Source: Pratylenchus scribneri
Taxonomy: Eukaryota; Nematoda; Chromadorea; Rhabditida; Pratylenchidae
Reading direction: 5' to 3'
Length of the DNA: 64,000 nucleotides
Assembly (NCBI GenBank): GCA_030063045.1
Contig: JAQSEB010000146.1
Coordinates: 496,001-560,000 of the forward strand
Made by a program: the position numbers and the translations under genes. Positions 1 through 14,300 of the stretch are shown here, in pieces. Position 1 is the stretch's first letter; each line of letters opens with the position of its first letter. The notes below the pieces were generated by a model. It saw nothing but the letters and a program-made list of their open reading frames with translations, ran no database searches and was not told the DNA's origin.

Positions 1-396
1 ATTATATTTTAGCACTTATAAAGTATAAACTATTTTTACTTATCTAATTAAATGATTATCTAAAAATAGATTTAATTAATTAATTATTCACTAATATTAT
101 TCGTTATTTTCTTTTCACTTCATTGCATAAAATAATCTTTATTTTTCTGTCTCAAATAGAATTCCCTATGAAATTACATATTTCTGATTGAAGATTGATA
201 AATATAAAATTTATACAAATTATTTTTTATTAAAAATAGAGGCAAGAATAAAGAAAATAAATAAATATTAAATAAAAATAAGAAAATGCCATTGAGTTAT
301 TCATTCGATTGCGTTTCATTCGAATGTTCATCAATCAGATGCAACAAAATTGCTAATGTACGGCATATTTGGCCATAAATTCTGATGAATTTTCGT
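1..396. other. AT-rich flank, no gene seen
   Basis: This stretch is very AT-rich with short poly-T and poly-A runs. No open frame with protein-like composition is visible on either strand. It lies downstream of the minus-strand GPCR, so it probably holds that gene's 3' untranslated region and polyadenylation signals. Confidence 0.5.
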
Positions 397-2465
397 TCAT
401 TTTATTCCATTTGCCATCATATTGCCGCTACTAGAAGATCGAGCCCTTTCACTGGTGCCGTAATTCCTAGGCGGCGAAATACTTTGCAAATGTTGTTGGC
501 TCAATTTTTGTTGCGCACAAATGGCCACAGCGGCCAATTGTTGTTGCTGGGGACTTGGCCGCCTTTTTTGGGATGTTGGCAGGACATAATTGATTGCAAC
601 CAAATATATGGCATTCATTGAAAACTGAAAATTGATAATTAATTAATTTCAAATATTTTAATAAATCTTCATTTTTTGAGGCTAATTTCCCAAAGAATAT
701 TTATTCATAATTTTTTTTATTTCTTTACCTGTGCGAAATAAAGCAATTGACTGAGATCCTGAAGCCAAAGGAATGTTTCGGTTTGGGCAATTTCTTCTAA
801 TCGTTCTTGTGAAATCAGCGTTAAATAAAGTCGAATTAAATAATTTGGCAAATTCATCGCCAAATCTATGACCGAAATGCATAAACAGCGTTTCAGAATT
901 CGAAGCTGTTGGGCACGCCTTCGACTTCTTTAAAAGAAAATAGGAATTAAGATTCATATAGCCTTAAGGCAATTTCTCAAAAATAACAAATTAAAACGCT
1001 ATTTTCCTTTAATACAAATTAATTCCAATTTTTTGCTCACTTTGATGAATTATTATTTGCCGAAGACAATTGAGTGGATCCAGCCGATGAGAATTTTTGT
1101 TGGCCGTTGGAATTTTGCTGACTCCTCGTTGGTGATCCCCCGGGCATTGATATTTTCTGCATTGTTGTCGAATGATTACTTCCATTTGAGCATCGAATTG
1201 TTTGGGTTGTCCGAAAGAATGATGGCTGGCTGGAACCATTTTGGGGCAATGGCGATTCTCCATTGCTATTGTCCAGGCCACTTTCTGTCGTCGATGAACG
1301 CAACAATTCCTATGAAAATTTTTATAAAATTAATTATAAAAAATTAACCAACCGTTCTGCTTGGCAATTCAAAACTTCCAACTGGATTTGTCCATGAAGA
1401 TTGGCAACAAAGAACCTAAAAATGTAAAGGAATTAGCTAATTTGGGAATAATGAATTTGCCTTTAAATCGAGAACGGTGATCAATGAGAGGGGCAAAAAA
1501 TAGGTCCAAAGGATTTCGAGCAATTGAAGAAGACGGCCAACTTGTTCGGGCAAAGTTTCACCACAAACTTGGACTTCCTCAATGAAATCGACGTCAAAAA
1601 GGATCCAAATTTCCAACAAACAGCAACAAAATGCGACACAAACCTATGAAGGAAATTGGGAATAAAATAGGCTGAATGCCCAAATTTGTAACTGACCACA
1701 CTCAACAATGGCTCTTTATGGAGTCGAAGATGAGTATACGGATGATGGATGGCCAAATAGCGAACAGCAGAAAGGACAAACCAACACCAAATGCCAAAAG
1801 CGGAACTGGCATGGATGAAGAAAAGATCCAACTAAAAAATTAATTGGTGAGAAATTATCGAGTAAATTACAAGGATTTACCTTGCAAATTGCCGAAAGTA
1901 CCCATGCATTTCCATTGACCAAATGTTGGCCACTTAACAAAGCCAGTGACAATGCCAAAAGACTGAGGGTATCGGCAGCTGCCATCACACAAAGCAATTG
2001 AATTGAGGAACGAACACTTTGACTTTGACGGCATCTGGAGAATGGAAAATATGAAAGGAATTTATTTGGAAATAAGCATTTAAAATTGAGACAAAGTGGC
2101 TAAATTGATATTTTAGAAATTGATTTTATAGAAAGAAATATAATTTATTAGACAAATTGATGGTGAAACAATCAAATTATAGTTTCAGTTTAGGCATTCT
2201 CGTTGAATCTGCCTAAATGTTAAGTTCGAGCCTGTCTCTGAGGATCCAAAAACCACAATAATAAAAGACCATTTACTTGCCTTGAACTTCGGTATTTTCG
2301 GAAGACGAGCACATTCAGAAGGACTCCAATCACGCAAATACTCCAAAGGCAAAATCGCATTGCTGAACGACTTAATGGATGTTGAGGCGGGGCGATTGAG
2401 GAATTTTGGGATTCAAATTCGATGAAAGAAGTGGAAGAAATATTCCATTGAGATTGAGATTCCAT
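397..2465 (-). CDS. Rhodopsin-type seven-transmembrane GPCR (neuropeptide-receptor-like)
   Basis: A multi-exon receptor gene. The first exon starts at the ATG at 2465 and has an Asn-rich, glycosylatable N-terminus before TM1 (CLWSICVIGVLLNVLVF). Its donor reads AG|GCAAGT at about 2280, a GC-type intron. The next exon (about 1880-2024) carries TM2 with an AAADTLSLLALSL core. The exon beginning near 1830 carries TM3 ending in SAVRYLAIHHPY, in the place of the DRY box. TM4-TM5 follow around 1430-1640, then a long Ser/Asn/Gln-rich third intracellular loop (about 1037-1306). TM6 is in 729-927 (LAMNLPNYLIRLY), and TM7 (NAIYLVAIN, in place of NPxxY) and a Gln/Ser-rich tail are in 397-624. The ligand cannot be told from sequence. 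The topology fits a nematode peptide-type GPCR at the plasma membrane of neurons or muscle. Some internal exon borders are approximate. Confidence 0.75.
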
Positions 2466-5400
2466 TTTCAATTATAATTTCTGAAATTTTATTACAAAAT
2501 TAAGGAGGAAAATTGAGGGAGTATAAAAAGAGGAGAATGAGTTGATGTTGCCTAAATAAGGGTAAATTACTCGAAGTTGTTGATTCTAAATGGCTCTCAT
2601 TTATGGATGCCAAATACACTTTTTGGCCTTATTAAATACTTTTGGAGGAGAACAAAGATTGTCAGAAGATTAATAAAATATCACGCGCGATTTATTTTTG
2701 CGTATCGGAAATGTTTTTTGGTGGATGAGATTAAAGAATAATGCCAATTGGCATCATTGGCACGGGAAATTGTTTTTGGCCCAAAACATCTGCTTCAAAT
2801 TGGAATATTGGATAACAATGAATTCGTGGACTCTTTCTTCTTTTGGCATCAAAATTGAGTGGGGGCCGAAGATTATTGGGTAGCACAGGAAATTGTGCCT
2901 ATGAATGGGCTATTTTGGTTGATATTTAATTTTGGCTTTGACAATGGAAAAAAGTATACATTTTTGTGGCAAAAATGTTACATGATGAATGGCAGTGTAA
3001 TGAATGATAATTATTAATTTGATTGTGGACAATTTTTCTACGGTAAAATTATTTTTGTCATTTTCCACTTTACGAATCAACATTGGCATTTTTCTGAGTC
3101 AAAATTAATTTAATTTGTTTGACTGAGATTGTCAAAAATTAAATTACCGAATAAATGATGTATTTTATTGGAAATTAACACAAATAAATAAATATTTGGT
3201 ATTTATAGCCAAAAAATATATTAAAAAGTACAATTAATTGGAGGGAAACGGAAGCGTATTTTTGGCAAATAAAACAAAATAATATTTATAAAATAATAAA
3301 CAAATAAATGAATTTATTGATTGATTGAATCAGACATTACCTAATATTTTCATTGAAATTGATGACGAACTCATTCGAAGCATTCAAATTTGTTCTGCTT
3401 TATTAGCTCAAATATGAAAATATTTTTTATGAGGAATTTGATTGGAATAGGAAAGAGTGAAATGCAAATGAATTAATTTCACTATTAAAAAATTTATTTT
3501 ACCTTTAATTTTAATCCATTGTTGGATTTAAAGCCTGGAGAACTGCGCTTAATGTGCATTTTTAATCTTATATATCTTTGGAAAAATATTTGAATTTGTT
3601 TGAAATACAGAAATGGCCTTCGATGGAAGCGATTTAACCAAATTTATTTCCTTCCTTATTTTTTGCTTATTTTCCCGCATCAATTATGGACGAATCCAGG
3701 CTTAGAAATTAGGAAATTCGACTTCCAGGAAAGGATGGCAACTTCCATAAAAGATTCGTATGAATGCCTTCAAATGGGCCAAAGGCCAAACAAAAATTGG
3801 ACAAAGTAAATTTTTTGCCAAATTTTCCCATAAAAACAAAAAGGGAATTAAGGACAATTAGGGAAAAGGGCTAAAGTCCTCAATAATAGAATGGGCAAAT
3901 TTTGTTTTTATTGCAGCTTCAAAAAATTTGTTGTAAATATTTTGGTCTTTTTCCCTCCTTTAAAAATTAATATGCAAATGCCTTGGAGCAGGCCAAAATG
4001 CTCGCTTTATTTATTTGACTTGTTTTTGTATAATTTTTGGCCGCAAATATCTTTTCCCTGAATTTGTGCTGTTCTTAACACTTTTTGTTTTTAATCTGCT
4101 CTCAAAAAAAAAAAACAAAAAATATTTTGGAATATTTGATGTTCAGCTGCTGTTGAGCCTTTTTAAATGTCATCAAAGTATTTTGTTGAAAATAAATGAT
4201 CAATGATTTATTTAATGAATATGGAAAAATAAAGAGCATTTGGATTGGCAATAATATTCGCGAATATATTGGATTAGATTGGATTAATAAAACATTCACT
4301 TTGCCTAGGGCAACATCAAAAATTGTACTAATTAATGTGCCATTTTCCCGCATTTTGCATTTAGCGCAAAGATGGCTAATTTCGAAAAAAAAAATAAAAA
4401 AGAAGGACCCATATATTTTAAAAAATAATTGAAATTTATATTATTGCCACAAAAATGGGAAATGTTTAGTAGAAAATGACAAATAAAAATTGGAAAACAA
4501 TGAATGGCACAAAATGGCTCCAAAATTAGCTTTCCTCTCATTTTGTATTCGCAATGGCAATTATTCAGAGTAAACGCGGCCAAAATAAGGTTAGGAATTG
4601 TCGATCTTTGCGCAAATGCCAGGAAAAACCGTTGGCCAATCCAATTGTAAATGCGGCCTTTGTTCCCGCATAATTGAGTGGAAAATTGGGAGAGGGGAAA
4701 ATGGCGAAGAAATGCAAATTCGAGAAGAAAATTTACAAATGAGAATGGAAATTTGTACAGAAAATGATGTAAAATAGTGGGAAAGGCTTCCAGCAATAAA
4801 AAATCTGCATAGGAAAAATTGAAGAAGAAATGAGAAATTCGTAAATGTGAATTCCTTGAAAAGTGGGGGTCCCCCGATCATTTAGACGCATTATAAACTT
4901 TAAATTTGAGCGGATAAGGGATTAGCCAAGAGTTGAAAAAAATATTTGGGAGAATATTAGTGTGGATTTCGTTGAAGGATGAAATTTGTTTTTAAATCTT
5001 TAAAATGGCAAAAAATCGTCAAAAAGACGAGAAAATCTGCCAAAATCCAACGAAGCAAATCCATCTCAATAATATTATTTAAAAGGCCATTGAAGTTGTA
5101 CAGCGAATGAGGATTTAAAAAAAAGTGAATAAATTCAAGGAGAGATTAAAAAATGTGCGAATTGGAAAATCAACAAAAAAATAAGTGGTAAAAAGTAAAA
5201 ACATGAATAAAAACTTAAAATAATTATGGAGAAATTTGCACATTTTTGAGTGGGAGGAATATGGTCTTTGAAAAAATAGGAGAAAAATTTAGTTGTCTAA
5301 CAATTTTGTGAATTAAATTCGATGATAATAATGAGGTCAATGTACCCCAAAAAGTATGAATAGTTGGAATTCTATTGGGAAAACAAAGTTTGATTCTATC

Positions 5401-8400
5401 AATAACCAAAAAATGATGTTTTTGCCTCGCGCAATTTTGCCTTCATTTTTGCCTTCTCCATTTTATTTTTTTATTTTATTTTTTAACGCCTATGGCTGGA
5501 TCAAATTTCGAGGAAGTGAAACTTTTCAGAAGAAGTGGGAGTGAATTAACAAAATTTGTTCTTGAAATTTGCGCAATAAATTTATTTATTGCCTAATTCA
5601 ATTTTTTCGATGTCATTTCTGTTTGTAAATGCGTAAAAAAGTTAATCAAATTTATTCAAATTTGTTCGATTTAATATTTTCCCAAAAATTGAATTATCCA
5701 TCGGCCGAATAAATTTGAGCTAATTTATTAATTTGATATTGATCATTGGGGCCAATTCTTTGAGGGTACAAATGGACTTTGATATTCTGATTCTGATCAT
5801 TAATAGAGAAAATAAATGTTTGTAGCTGAATTAAGAATTAATATTTTACAAATATTGTTGCTTTTTATAAATAGTTTGGGAGGTCAGAAATAAATCAAAA
5901 AAGGAATGAAGGAAGTTGGTCAGCGCAAAATATTGCATGAAGCGGATATTAAAAAATGAACAAAAAAATTCTTGGAAAATATAAATGGAAATCCAAAAAA
6001 TTTGCATCAAATTCCATTTTTAGAATGTGATTTTATTATTCCCATTTATTTTCGGAGATTTTGCTCGGGGGTGACATTTTCCTATTTCATCTTTGACCGT
6101 GCCATTTTTATGGCCAATTTTAGGTTAAATTTGGCATTAATTATTCCACCAAAGGAGGGACAGGTGGCAGAAGAATGGCAAAAATGAGGAGGGAATAATA
6201 TATTCAGGAAGTTTTTTGGGAGAAAAATAAATATTCATCAACTCATCGGAGGCTAATAATAGAAAGAATTTGGGGAAAATGCAAATTAGAATGGAAAATA
6301 ATTGACAAAATATTATTTTATGGCCACTTGGAGTTTATCATTACCAAAATGGAAACAATTTATAAAAATGACCAAAATGTCAAAAAATATTTTGGATTCG
6401 CATTTTTCACTAAAAACAATTTAAAATATTAAAATAAAAATTAGGGAATTTTAGGGATATTTGATGCCTTCTAGCAAAAATGGGATTATTAAAAAAAAGA
6501 ATGAAAATGGACACATTTCAAACAAATATTTTAAAGAATTGAATTTTTGTTGGCTTGAGAAATTTTTCGGCCTTTTTGAATAATTCTATGTGGAAAAAAT
6601 ATGCAAATCTTCGTCATTATTATAGTAGAAAAATGTGCCCCAAAGCCAAAAGCCTTCTTAAATTGAGGGAAAATGTTATTCCGCCGGCTTTTGGATGCCC
6701 CTTTTGCCCTTGGCCTCGTGGGAAATTTATTTAGACGGACATCAGACTTGCGCAAATTTAGACCATAAATTGGCCACATCATTTGCATTTTTGATGAACA
6801 AAAATGCAGAATTGTTCACGGCTGAATTGAAATGAAAAAATTGAATTGATAAATTGACCATAAATTTGGCCAATAATCAAAAAATGTTGGATTAAATTTG
6901 AGGGGAATATTTGGAAATATTATCTACAATGAATTTAATCCCATTTTAATCTCTGTTCAATTTTAATTGGTTTGCATTTCCTGTGACCAATTAAAATTAC
7001 GATAAAAAATGTGCCCAACCAATTAAATTAGAAAATTGCTGGAAATGCAAAAAAAGGGCAAATATTTAAATTAAAATATAAATAAATTTATAGATAGCGC
7101 GGGAATGGTGCCAAAAGAATAATAGCACATTAAAATTTGTAGGAGGACAATGGATGGCTTCTAAATCAGCATTTATTAAATAATATCCTCACCATGAGGG
7201 AACTTTGATCATTTAAAATTGGGGAGAATATTCTCTCTCTTTTGGAATATTTTATTATTTTTTTCAAGAAGATTAGCCTTTAATTTTTGGGCATTTTTAA
7301 TGACTGAAGCACGCGCACGGTTTGACCATATTTTGTCCTTTCACAAATCGAAACCATTTTTTGTAGTATTGTTCGAGTAAATGTCACAAAAGAATGGAAG
7401 GGAAAAATAATTATTGCGCCAAATGATGGGCAAAAGCAAAGGGGGGGGGGGGGGGGGGGGATTCATTCATTGGCGGGAAATTTTAATGAAAAAGGAATTA
7501 TAGAGGAATTTGGTAAATGTTGGCGCGAGACATAAACTTAAACCATGTTTTAAGTCATCACTCATCATTCATTGACAAAATTTTGAATTATTATTAGAAT
7601 TCGAAATGTTTGGATGGATATCCCTCTTATATTTATTAGTTCAATGTTTTTTTGACATTCGTTGAAAAAAAAAACAAATTGAATGACCAAAAGATTGAAA
7701 GAGAAATGGACGATTTCTTGGGATTTAGTTTAGGGCAAAGTTTGGCTGTTAAAATAAAAAAAAAAGACAAAGGGCAAATTTGGAATGGGAAATGGGATTT
7801 TCGAATTGGCCAAAGGGCAAATACAAACTTAATTTGATGTGGAAAAATCGAAGAAAACGGTGAAGGCAAATGATGATTTATTTCTAGGGGCAGAAAAAGA
7901 CAAAAAAAGGAATGAATTTAAAAAAGGAGTGAATATTGTAAAATGCGCGAAAATATCTATATTTTTTTATAAAAGATGAAAACCATCCAATTTGCACACA
8001 GTATACCTATACCTACCCTCAAGCTGCCTCAAAAGGATGATAAAATTCACTCATTAGAGGAAGGGGACAAAGGGAAATGCAATTTGTTTTCGTTAAAAAG
8101 GAGGAACCAAACTCCAAGTTCATTATTCATTGAGGCCACAAATTGGATTAAAACAAAAATGACGGAATTTTGGCTGCCTCTCCACAAAAAAATGAGTTCA
8201 AAAATTCAAAGCCCTTTTAATCGATTAGGCCCAATTTTGAGGGTAAAAAAGAGGAAGGACAATGATTGATATAAAAAAAAATTGGCGAATTTTGACGGGA
8301 CACAGACTGACTTGGCCAATTGGCCCAAGAAAAGTTAATAAAAACAAAAAAAAGCATTCCTTATTTAATTATAATTAATGAAGCCAATTTTGGAGGAAAT

Positions 8401-11356
8401 ATTTTGCCAATATTTTTTGAATATTTCCGGATTAGGCGCATGAAATATTCTATAAAAAATTTATATTTATTTATAGCCGACGGAAGACAATTTATTTTTG
8501 AAGATTTATTGGGGCAATTTCGTGAATAAAAAGTGGCAAAATTGGCCATCAAAAATACTTCACATATGTTTAAAATGTAATAAACAAATATTTACATTTT
8601 TTAAAGTCGAATAAGACTCGAATATTTATTTTTGTTTTTGCACATATTTTCCCGGGGCCACTCCATTATCCAATAAAATAAAAAGTTTGTTGGCCAAATT
8701 TGAATTGAATTAAAAAAGGAGACCATTGGGTCGGCACTAATTGGTGGACTTGGACCTGCGGCCGTTGGATGGCGCAACAAAACAAAAGGAACTAAAAATG
8801 TGTTCAAAATTCTCACCCACAGTTTCCCTCGAATTCCCCCCTCCTTTTCTTCCTTTTTATTTTTACCATTTACTGTTGTCTCCTTTTTTGTTTTCGAGCA
8901 AATTTTCTTCCATTTTCTCAACCAGGAACTCCCAAGAGAAAATGTGGTCCACTAATATAAAAGTCCATTATTTATTTTGTCTGCCCTAAATGAATGAATG
9001 AATGAAAGTTTGGTTTGGCTTAATTAAAAAGAAAAAATTCTATTTTTTGTGCAATAAATTTGACTTCTTTTTTGGTAAAAGTACATAGGAATGAATTGAG
9101 GATTATTAAATGTCAATGAATATAATCTATTAGAATAAACAATCATTTTGACACTTTTCAATTTTATTTGCCAATTTTTTCAATATTTTTCTCCCATTCA
9201 ATTCCAACATATTTCCTCATCAAAGTGGCAATAAAATCATCTCTGTCCGAAGTCCGAATGAGTCCATCCCTTCACATAATAAAGTGTGAAAATAATAGCA
9301 GCCGTTTCTTCAAAATAAATGAAACAGATTGGAATTCGGCAGACAATTTTGATGATGATGGAATGGCATTGATGAGGGAAAGCGATCCTAAGGAAAGAAA
9401 ATTGACTCGAAAAGTTGGAAAAAAGCTGAATCTGGGGCCAGTTGGAATTCGGAATTGGAACCAAATTCGACAGTTGGCCGAGAGGAGATGGCAGATTTGC
9501 TCCGTTTTGAATGGAATATTTTTTATTGGTCATAAATAAAAAGATGGCAGAAAAGTACATTTCATTAAAAGAACATAATATTCATTTAAAGTGCAAAAAT
9601 TTAATTTTTTTACAATTTGTTTTGGCCAATTTCATTTCAAAATTTAATCTTCCATTTCGTCTTATTTACTCCAAATTTTTTGGTCATCAAGGAAATTGTC
9701 TTAAGCTATTTTGTTTTTGTTCAAAAGGACGATTGAATTTACTCGAATTTTGGAGGAACCAAATTTGAGGCCAATTTCGCAAATCCCCTTTTCCCTTTGT
9801 GTGCAGTCCATTTAGCCGCCATGGCCACCCAATTTGTCATCGACCACTTTTGAAAAAAAGCAATTTGGAGAAAAAAATGAAGGAGAAAATTGGTGGAATT
9901 TTGGGGTATTAAAAAGCTGTTTATTTAGGCCATTTTCTAACCATTTCTTCAAATGAATAGAATTTGATTGTTTCCAAATACAAAATTCCAAAGAATGACC
10001 AGTTTCCCATGTTCTGGTTACCCAAAACAGGTGGATCCCTTCCAGTGGCTACTTATTATTCTTTAATGAGTGGTTTTGAGGTGAAATCCGTCAAAAAAGT
10101 GGGGGCATGTGCAAATCCTGAGAGATCCTTGCCAATTCCCAATCCCACGCCTTCAATATGGGTATTTATAGAGTTGAAGCTTTTAAATTTTATTTATTTA
10201 TTTATTTATTTTTGAATAAAAATTAAATTAAATATAATCAAATTAGAATTGAAATATGAATGAATACTTTGATTGATCCAAAATCATAAAAAAATGCAAT
10301 GATTAAGCTTGGATTTTGCAAATTAGCACATTTAGGAAAATGGCGAAAAATGTTTAGAAGTCATTCATCCACGGAAAAAGTTGCCAAAACTACACCATAA
10401 TGGAATATGAAACCAAAAAGGCACACCTCCCTCTTGTTCTAATGGGTGGCACGGCGCAAATATTTGCCCTTTATTAGCCCTCCCTAAAATCATTGAAATT
10501 GGGGGAATTTGGAGACCAGCTGACTTATGGCCAAAGCAAAACTCCTCCTCTTCTTCCATGGCCATTAATTTTAGGGCCAAATGTCTTCCTTTTACAGGAA
10601 AAAACAACAAAACATCCCTTCCTTTCATTCAATTCATCGATGTTCTTTCTTTTGGATAACACCAAACCAAACTTTGAACATTGAAAAGGCAAACACATCC
10701 GTCTGATACTTTCCCTTCCAGCTTCAATCAAATGCTTGCCTTTCCTGAATTTTCTCCCACTTTTAGATCAAAAGTGCCTCTGGCCTCCTCCAATCCTCTT
10801 AATATTTAATCCCATTTCCCAGACACATAATTCACAAATTTTTCTTTGCTTTTCCTTCAAATGGAATCCCTCAAATTTATGTCCATAATTTTTGGGGATC
10901 GAATTGCTTTAAAATTCTATAGAAAACAAATGAAAAATGAGGGTTTCAATTAAAAATGAGAGTGAAACATTTTACCATTTTCATATTAATATTATTGCTA
11001 AATTTGACAATGAAATTGGAGCTGAAAAAGGGCCCAATTTAAAATAATAAAAAAATGTTTTTTGATATTTTATTAGCAATTGATTCATTTTTGCCCCTTT
11101 CCCATCCATCCATTTGTTCCTCCAAGTTTCTTGGCCTCCCTTTTAACCGTTTGGCTCTCAAACTTTTGTCCAAAAAATCCCTTCCAGCCACCGCTCGTCG
11201 ATCAAACTCTCACTTTTGGCAGACATTTTCACGAGAGAAGATTTGGCCAAATCCATCATTCATCCATTATTATTTTTTGGCCACTTTTCACTTCATTCAT
11301 TGCATTTCGCTTATTTTTTATGAGCCAAAAAAATGTTGACCAGCCAGCCTTCAATT
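2466..11356. other. Long gene-poor intergenic region between the GPCR and acr-16
   Basis: About 8.9 kb with no gene I can support. Open frames of 60-120 codons occur on both strands, but their products are dominated by Phe, Lys, Asn and Ile, lack recognisable domains and do not join through plausible splice sites. The flanking genes are divergent, so the region should hold both promoters. It contains a G20 tract at 7441-7460. The longest frames (9168-9539 plus and 9237-9560 minus) overlap on opposite strands and neither is convincing. An RNA gene or a fast-evolving small gene could be missed here. Confidence 0.55.
7441..7460 (+). repeat. Poly-G homopolymer of 20 bases
   Basis: An uninterrupted run of 20 G on the plus strand sits in otherwise AT-rich intergenic DNA. 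Such tracts can form G-quadruplexes. In C. elegans, long G/C tracts are deletion-prone when the helicase DOG-1/FANCJ is missing. The exact length may be affected by assembly. Confidence 0.9.
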
Positions 11357-14300
11357 ATGCTCCATGGATTCTTGCCTATTTTCCTCACTTATTGTGGACA
11401 ATTTTTTGTTGCCGCCAGCTATCATGAACGCAGATTGTACGCCAATTAAAAATTAAAAAAACATTAGGCTAATTTGACTAATAATTTCATGAATTACTCA
11501 AAAATGTACATTTCATTATTAATAAGTCACCTAAAATAATTTATAGAAAATAATTCAATTGTATTAAAATTTATAAAACATAGATATGAGGATTTACTCC
11601 GGGATTACAACAATTTGGAGCGTCCTGTTGAGAATCATTCCCTGCCAGTGACCGTTTATTTGAAGGTTTCCCTCCAGCAACTAATTGATGTTGACGAGAA
11701 AAATCAGGCAATAATTTTTATATACTTTATTAGGCCAATTAATCCATTCTTCAGATTGTGCATGTGAATGCATGGCTTGACTACTCCTGGAATGATTATA
11801 AATTGCGCTGGGATCCAACCGAATACGGCAATATAAGGTGAAATAGATATTTTGGATTGGAATATATTATTTGGCCAAGAGTTTTAGAATGGTTTCTCGA
11901 AAATTGAAAAAAAATAAATCCGCCTGTTTTCCGGAAAGTTGGAAAAATAAATCCGCCTGTTTTCCGGAAAGTTCGAAAAATAAATCCGCCTGTTTTCCGG
12001 AAAGTTGGAAAAAATAAATCCGCCTGTTTTCCGGAAAGTTGGAAAAAATAAATCCGCCTGTTTTCCGGAAAGTTGGAAAAAATAAATCCGCCTGTTTTCC
12101 GGAAAGTTGGAAAAAATAAATCCGCCTGTTTTCCGGAAAGTTGGAAAAAATAAATCCGCCTGTTTTCCGGAAAGTTGGAAAAAATAAATCCGCCTGTTTT
12201 CCGGAAAGTTGGAAAAAATAAATCCGCCTGTTTTCCGGAAAGTTGGAAAAAATAAATCCGCCTGTTTTCCGGAAAGTTGGAAAAAATAAATCCGCCTGTT
12301 TTCCGGAAAGTTGGAAAAAATAAATCCGCCTGTTTTCCGGAAAGTTGGAAAAAATAAATCCGTATATTTTCCAGAAAGTTGGAAATTGAATCCATTTGTT
12401 TTAAAAGATTGGCCTAAAAACTCCATATAATTGTTTTAAATAAATAATTTTTCTCCATATTTTTCAGTGATGTTCGATTTCCCGCCGGCAAAATCTGGAA
12501 GCCCGATGTACTTTTAGTTTGTTTTTCATTCATTAGATTCAAATTCTCTGCTGAATTTCAAGTATAATTCAGTTGATCCCAATTTTGATTCAACCTACCC
12601 AACAAATATGATTTTATACAGTAGTGGGGATGTCAGTTGGGTGCCGCCAGGCATATTCAAAATCTCTTGCAAAATTGATATCACTTGGTTTGGAAAATTT
12701 TATTCCAAAATACTTTATTTCATTCCGACATGAAGGTTTCCCTTCGATGAACAACGATGTTTTTTCAAATTCGGTTCCTGGACATATTCCGGCTATTATG
12801 TTGATTTGCAGCCGGCAAAAGGTGGACTGGACACCAGCGAATATTTACCAAATGGAGAATGGGCTTTGCCAATGACAACGGTGCTTTTTAAATAATAATT
12901 TATTGGTTTTTTAGACTATTTGATTTAAAAACGTGAAATAAATTTCAATTACCTTTGAGGTTGCCAGAAGCGAAAAATTCTACGATTGCTGTCCCAAAGA
13001 GCCTTATCCGGATTTAACATTTTTCCTTCATATGCGCCGTCGCACTCTTTATTATGGCTTCAATTTGATAATGCCCTGCCTTTTGACAACCACAATGTCC
13101 TTATTGGGTTTTACTTTGCCTCCGGAGGCTGGAGAAAAAATTACATTGCGTATGATTGGATTATAATTATCAATAATAAATCATAAATTGTATTTTTATC
13201 AGAAATCACCGTCCTCTTGTCGATTTGCTTTTTCCTATCAATTCTCTCGGAAATGTCCCCTCCAACTTCTGAAGCTGTCCCATTATTGGGCATTTTCTTC
13301 TCCTCATGTATGATGATTGTCACAGCTTCAACCGTTTTTACGGTTTATGTTCGTTTTACTCCATTTTGCCAATAATTATATCAAATTTCCACAGGTGCTT
13401 AATTTGCATTATCGGACCCCAGAAACCCATGAAATGGGCACAACAGTGAGTAAACATTTAAATTGACCATAAAGTTACTTTAATTTCCCCTCTAGGCCAG
13501 AACATTGTTGCTCTATTGGCTACCCTGGATTTTGAGAATGGAAAGGCCGGGAATTGTTCTTTGTTGGGTGAGAGAATTTTATAAATTCGTTTTTCATATA
13601 TTTAATTAATTTTCTATGCATTTATTGATTATTTTCACAGCAATTAATTTAAACCATCGTTTAATTATAATATTCTGTCCATCTTTTAGGAAACACTTCC
13701 TTCACTTCTGCCCTGTTCTCGGCCAAAACATCAAAGTCAATCGTTGATTCGAAATGTCAAAGATTGCGAAAGTGGATCGAGAACTTCAATGGAAATTGAC
13801 CAACGGGTTCAACAATTGTTGGGTTACGGTAATGGAGATTGTAGAAGAGGGGGAGGAATTCAACGTGGAACAAAGGAGACGGAATCGGGCCGAGAACAGC
13901 AAAGGGCATTGCTTTTGACATTGCAGAAAATTCAACGGGAACTTCGGTTGATTACTCGACGAATGACAGAAGCCGATAGAGAAGGAGAACAATCAAGCAA
14001 TTGGGTAAATGTGCAAGGGGAGAGAGTTGGCTGGAAATATAATGAATGGACCTATCTTTTGTTTGAAAAATTTTACTAATTTTTATGTTAATTAATAGAC
14101 ACTAAATTGGGTATTTGCTTTTACTGAACTGGCATTAAATATCGTTTATATGTCTCTTCCAGAATTGATGACTAGAAGAGGTACATATTGGCTAAAGTGA
14201 AGAAGGCACTTTCCTTTTCTTATGAATTTAATATGCCCCAAGCATCTTCACATTTAGGCTACAGTAACTGAATTTCAATTAAGTATTGAAGCAATTTCCT

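Noticed and set aside
9168..9560. Overlapping plus and minus frames of 107-123 codons in the large intergenic region
   Set aside because: Both strands are open over the same stretch, composition is not protein-like, and there are no partner exons or domains.
11796..12426. Long minus-strand open frames encoding a repetitive [20 protein letters not shown] protein
   Set aside because: They are the translation of the 34-bp minisatellite, which stays open in several frames because 34 is not a multiple of three. They lie within an acr-16 intron.
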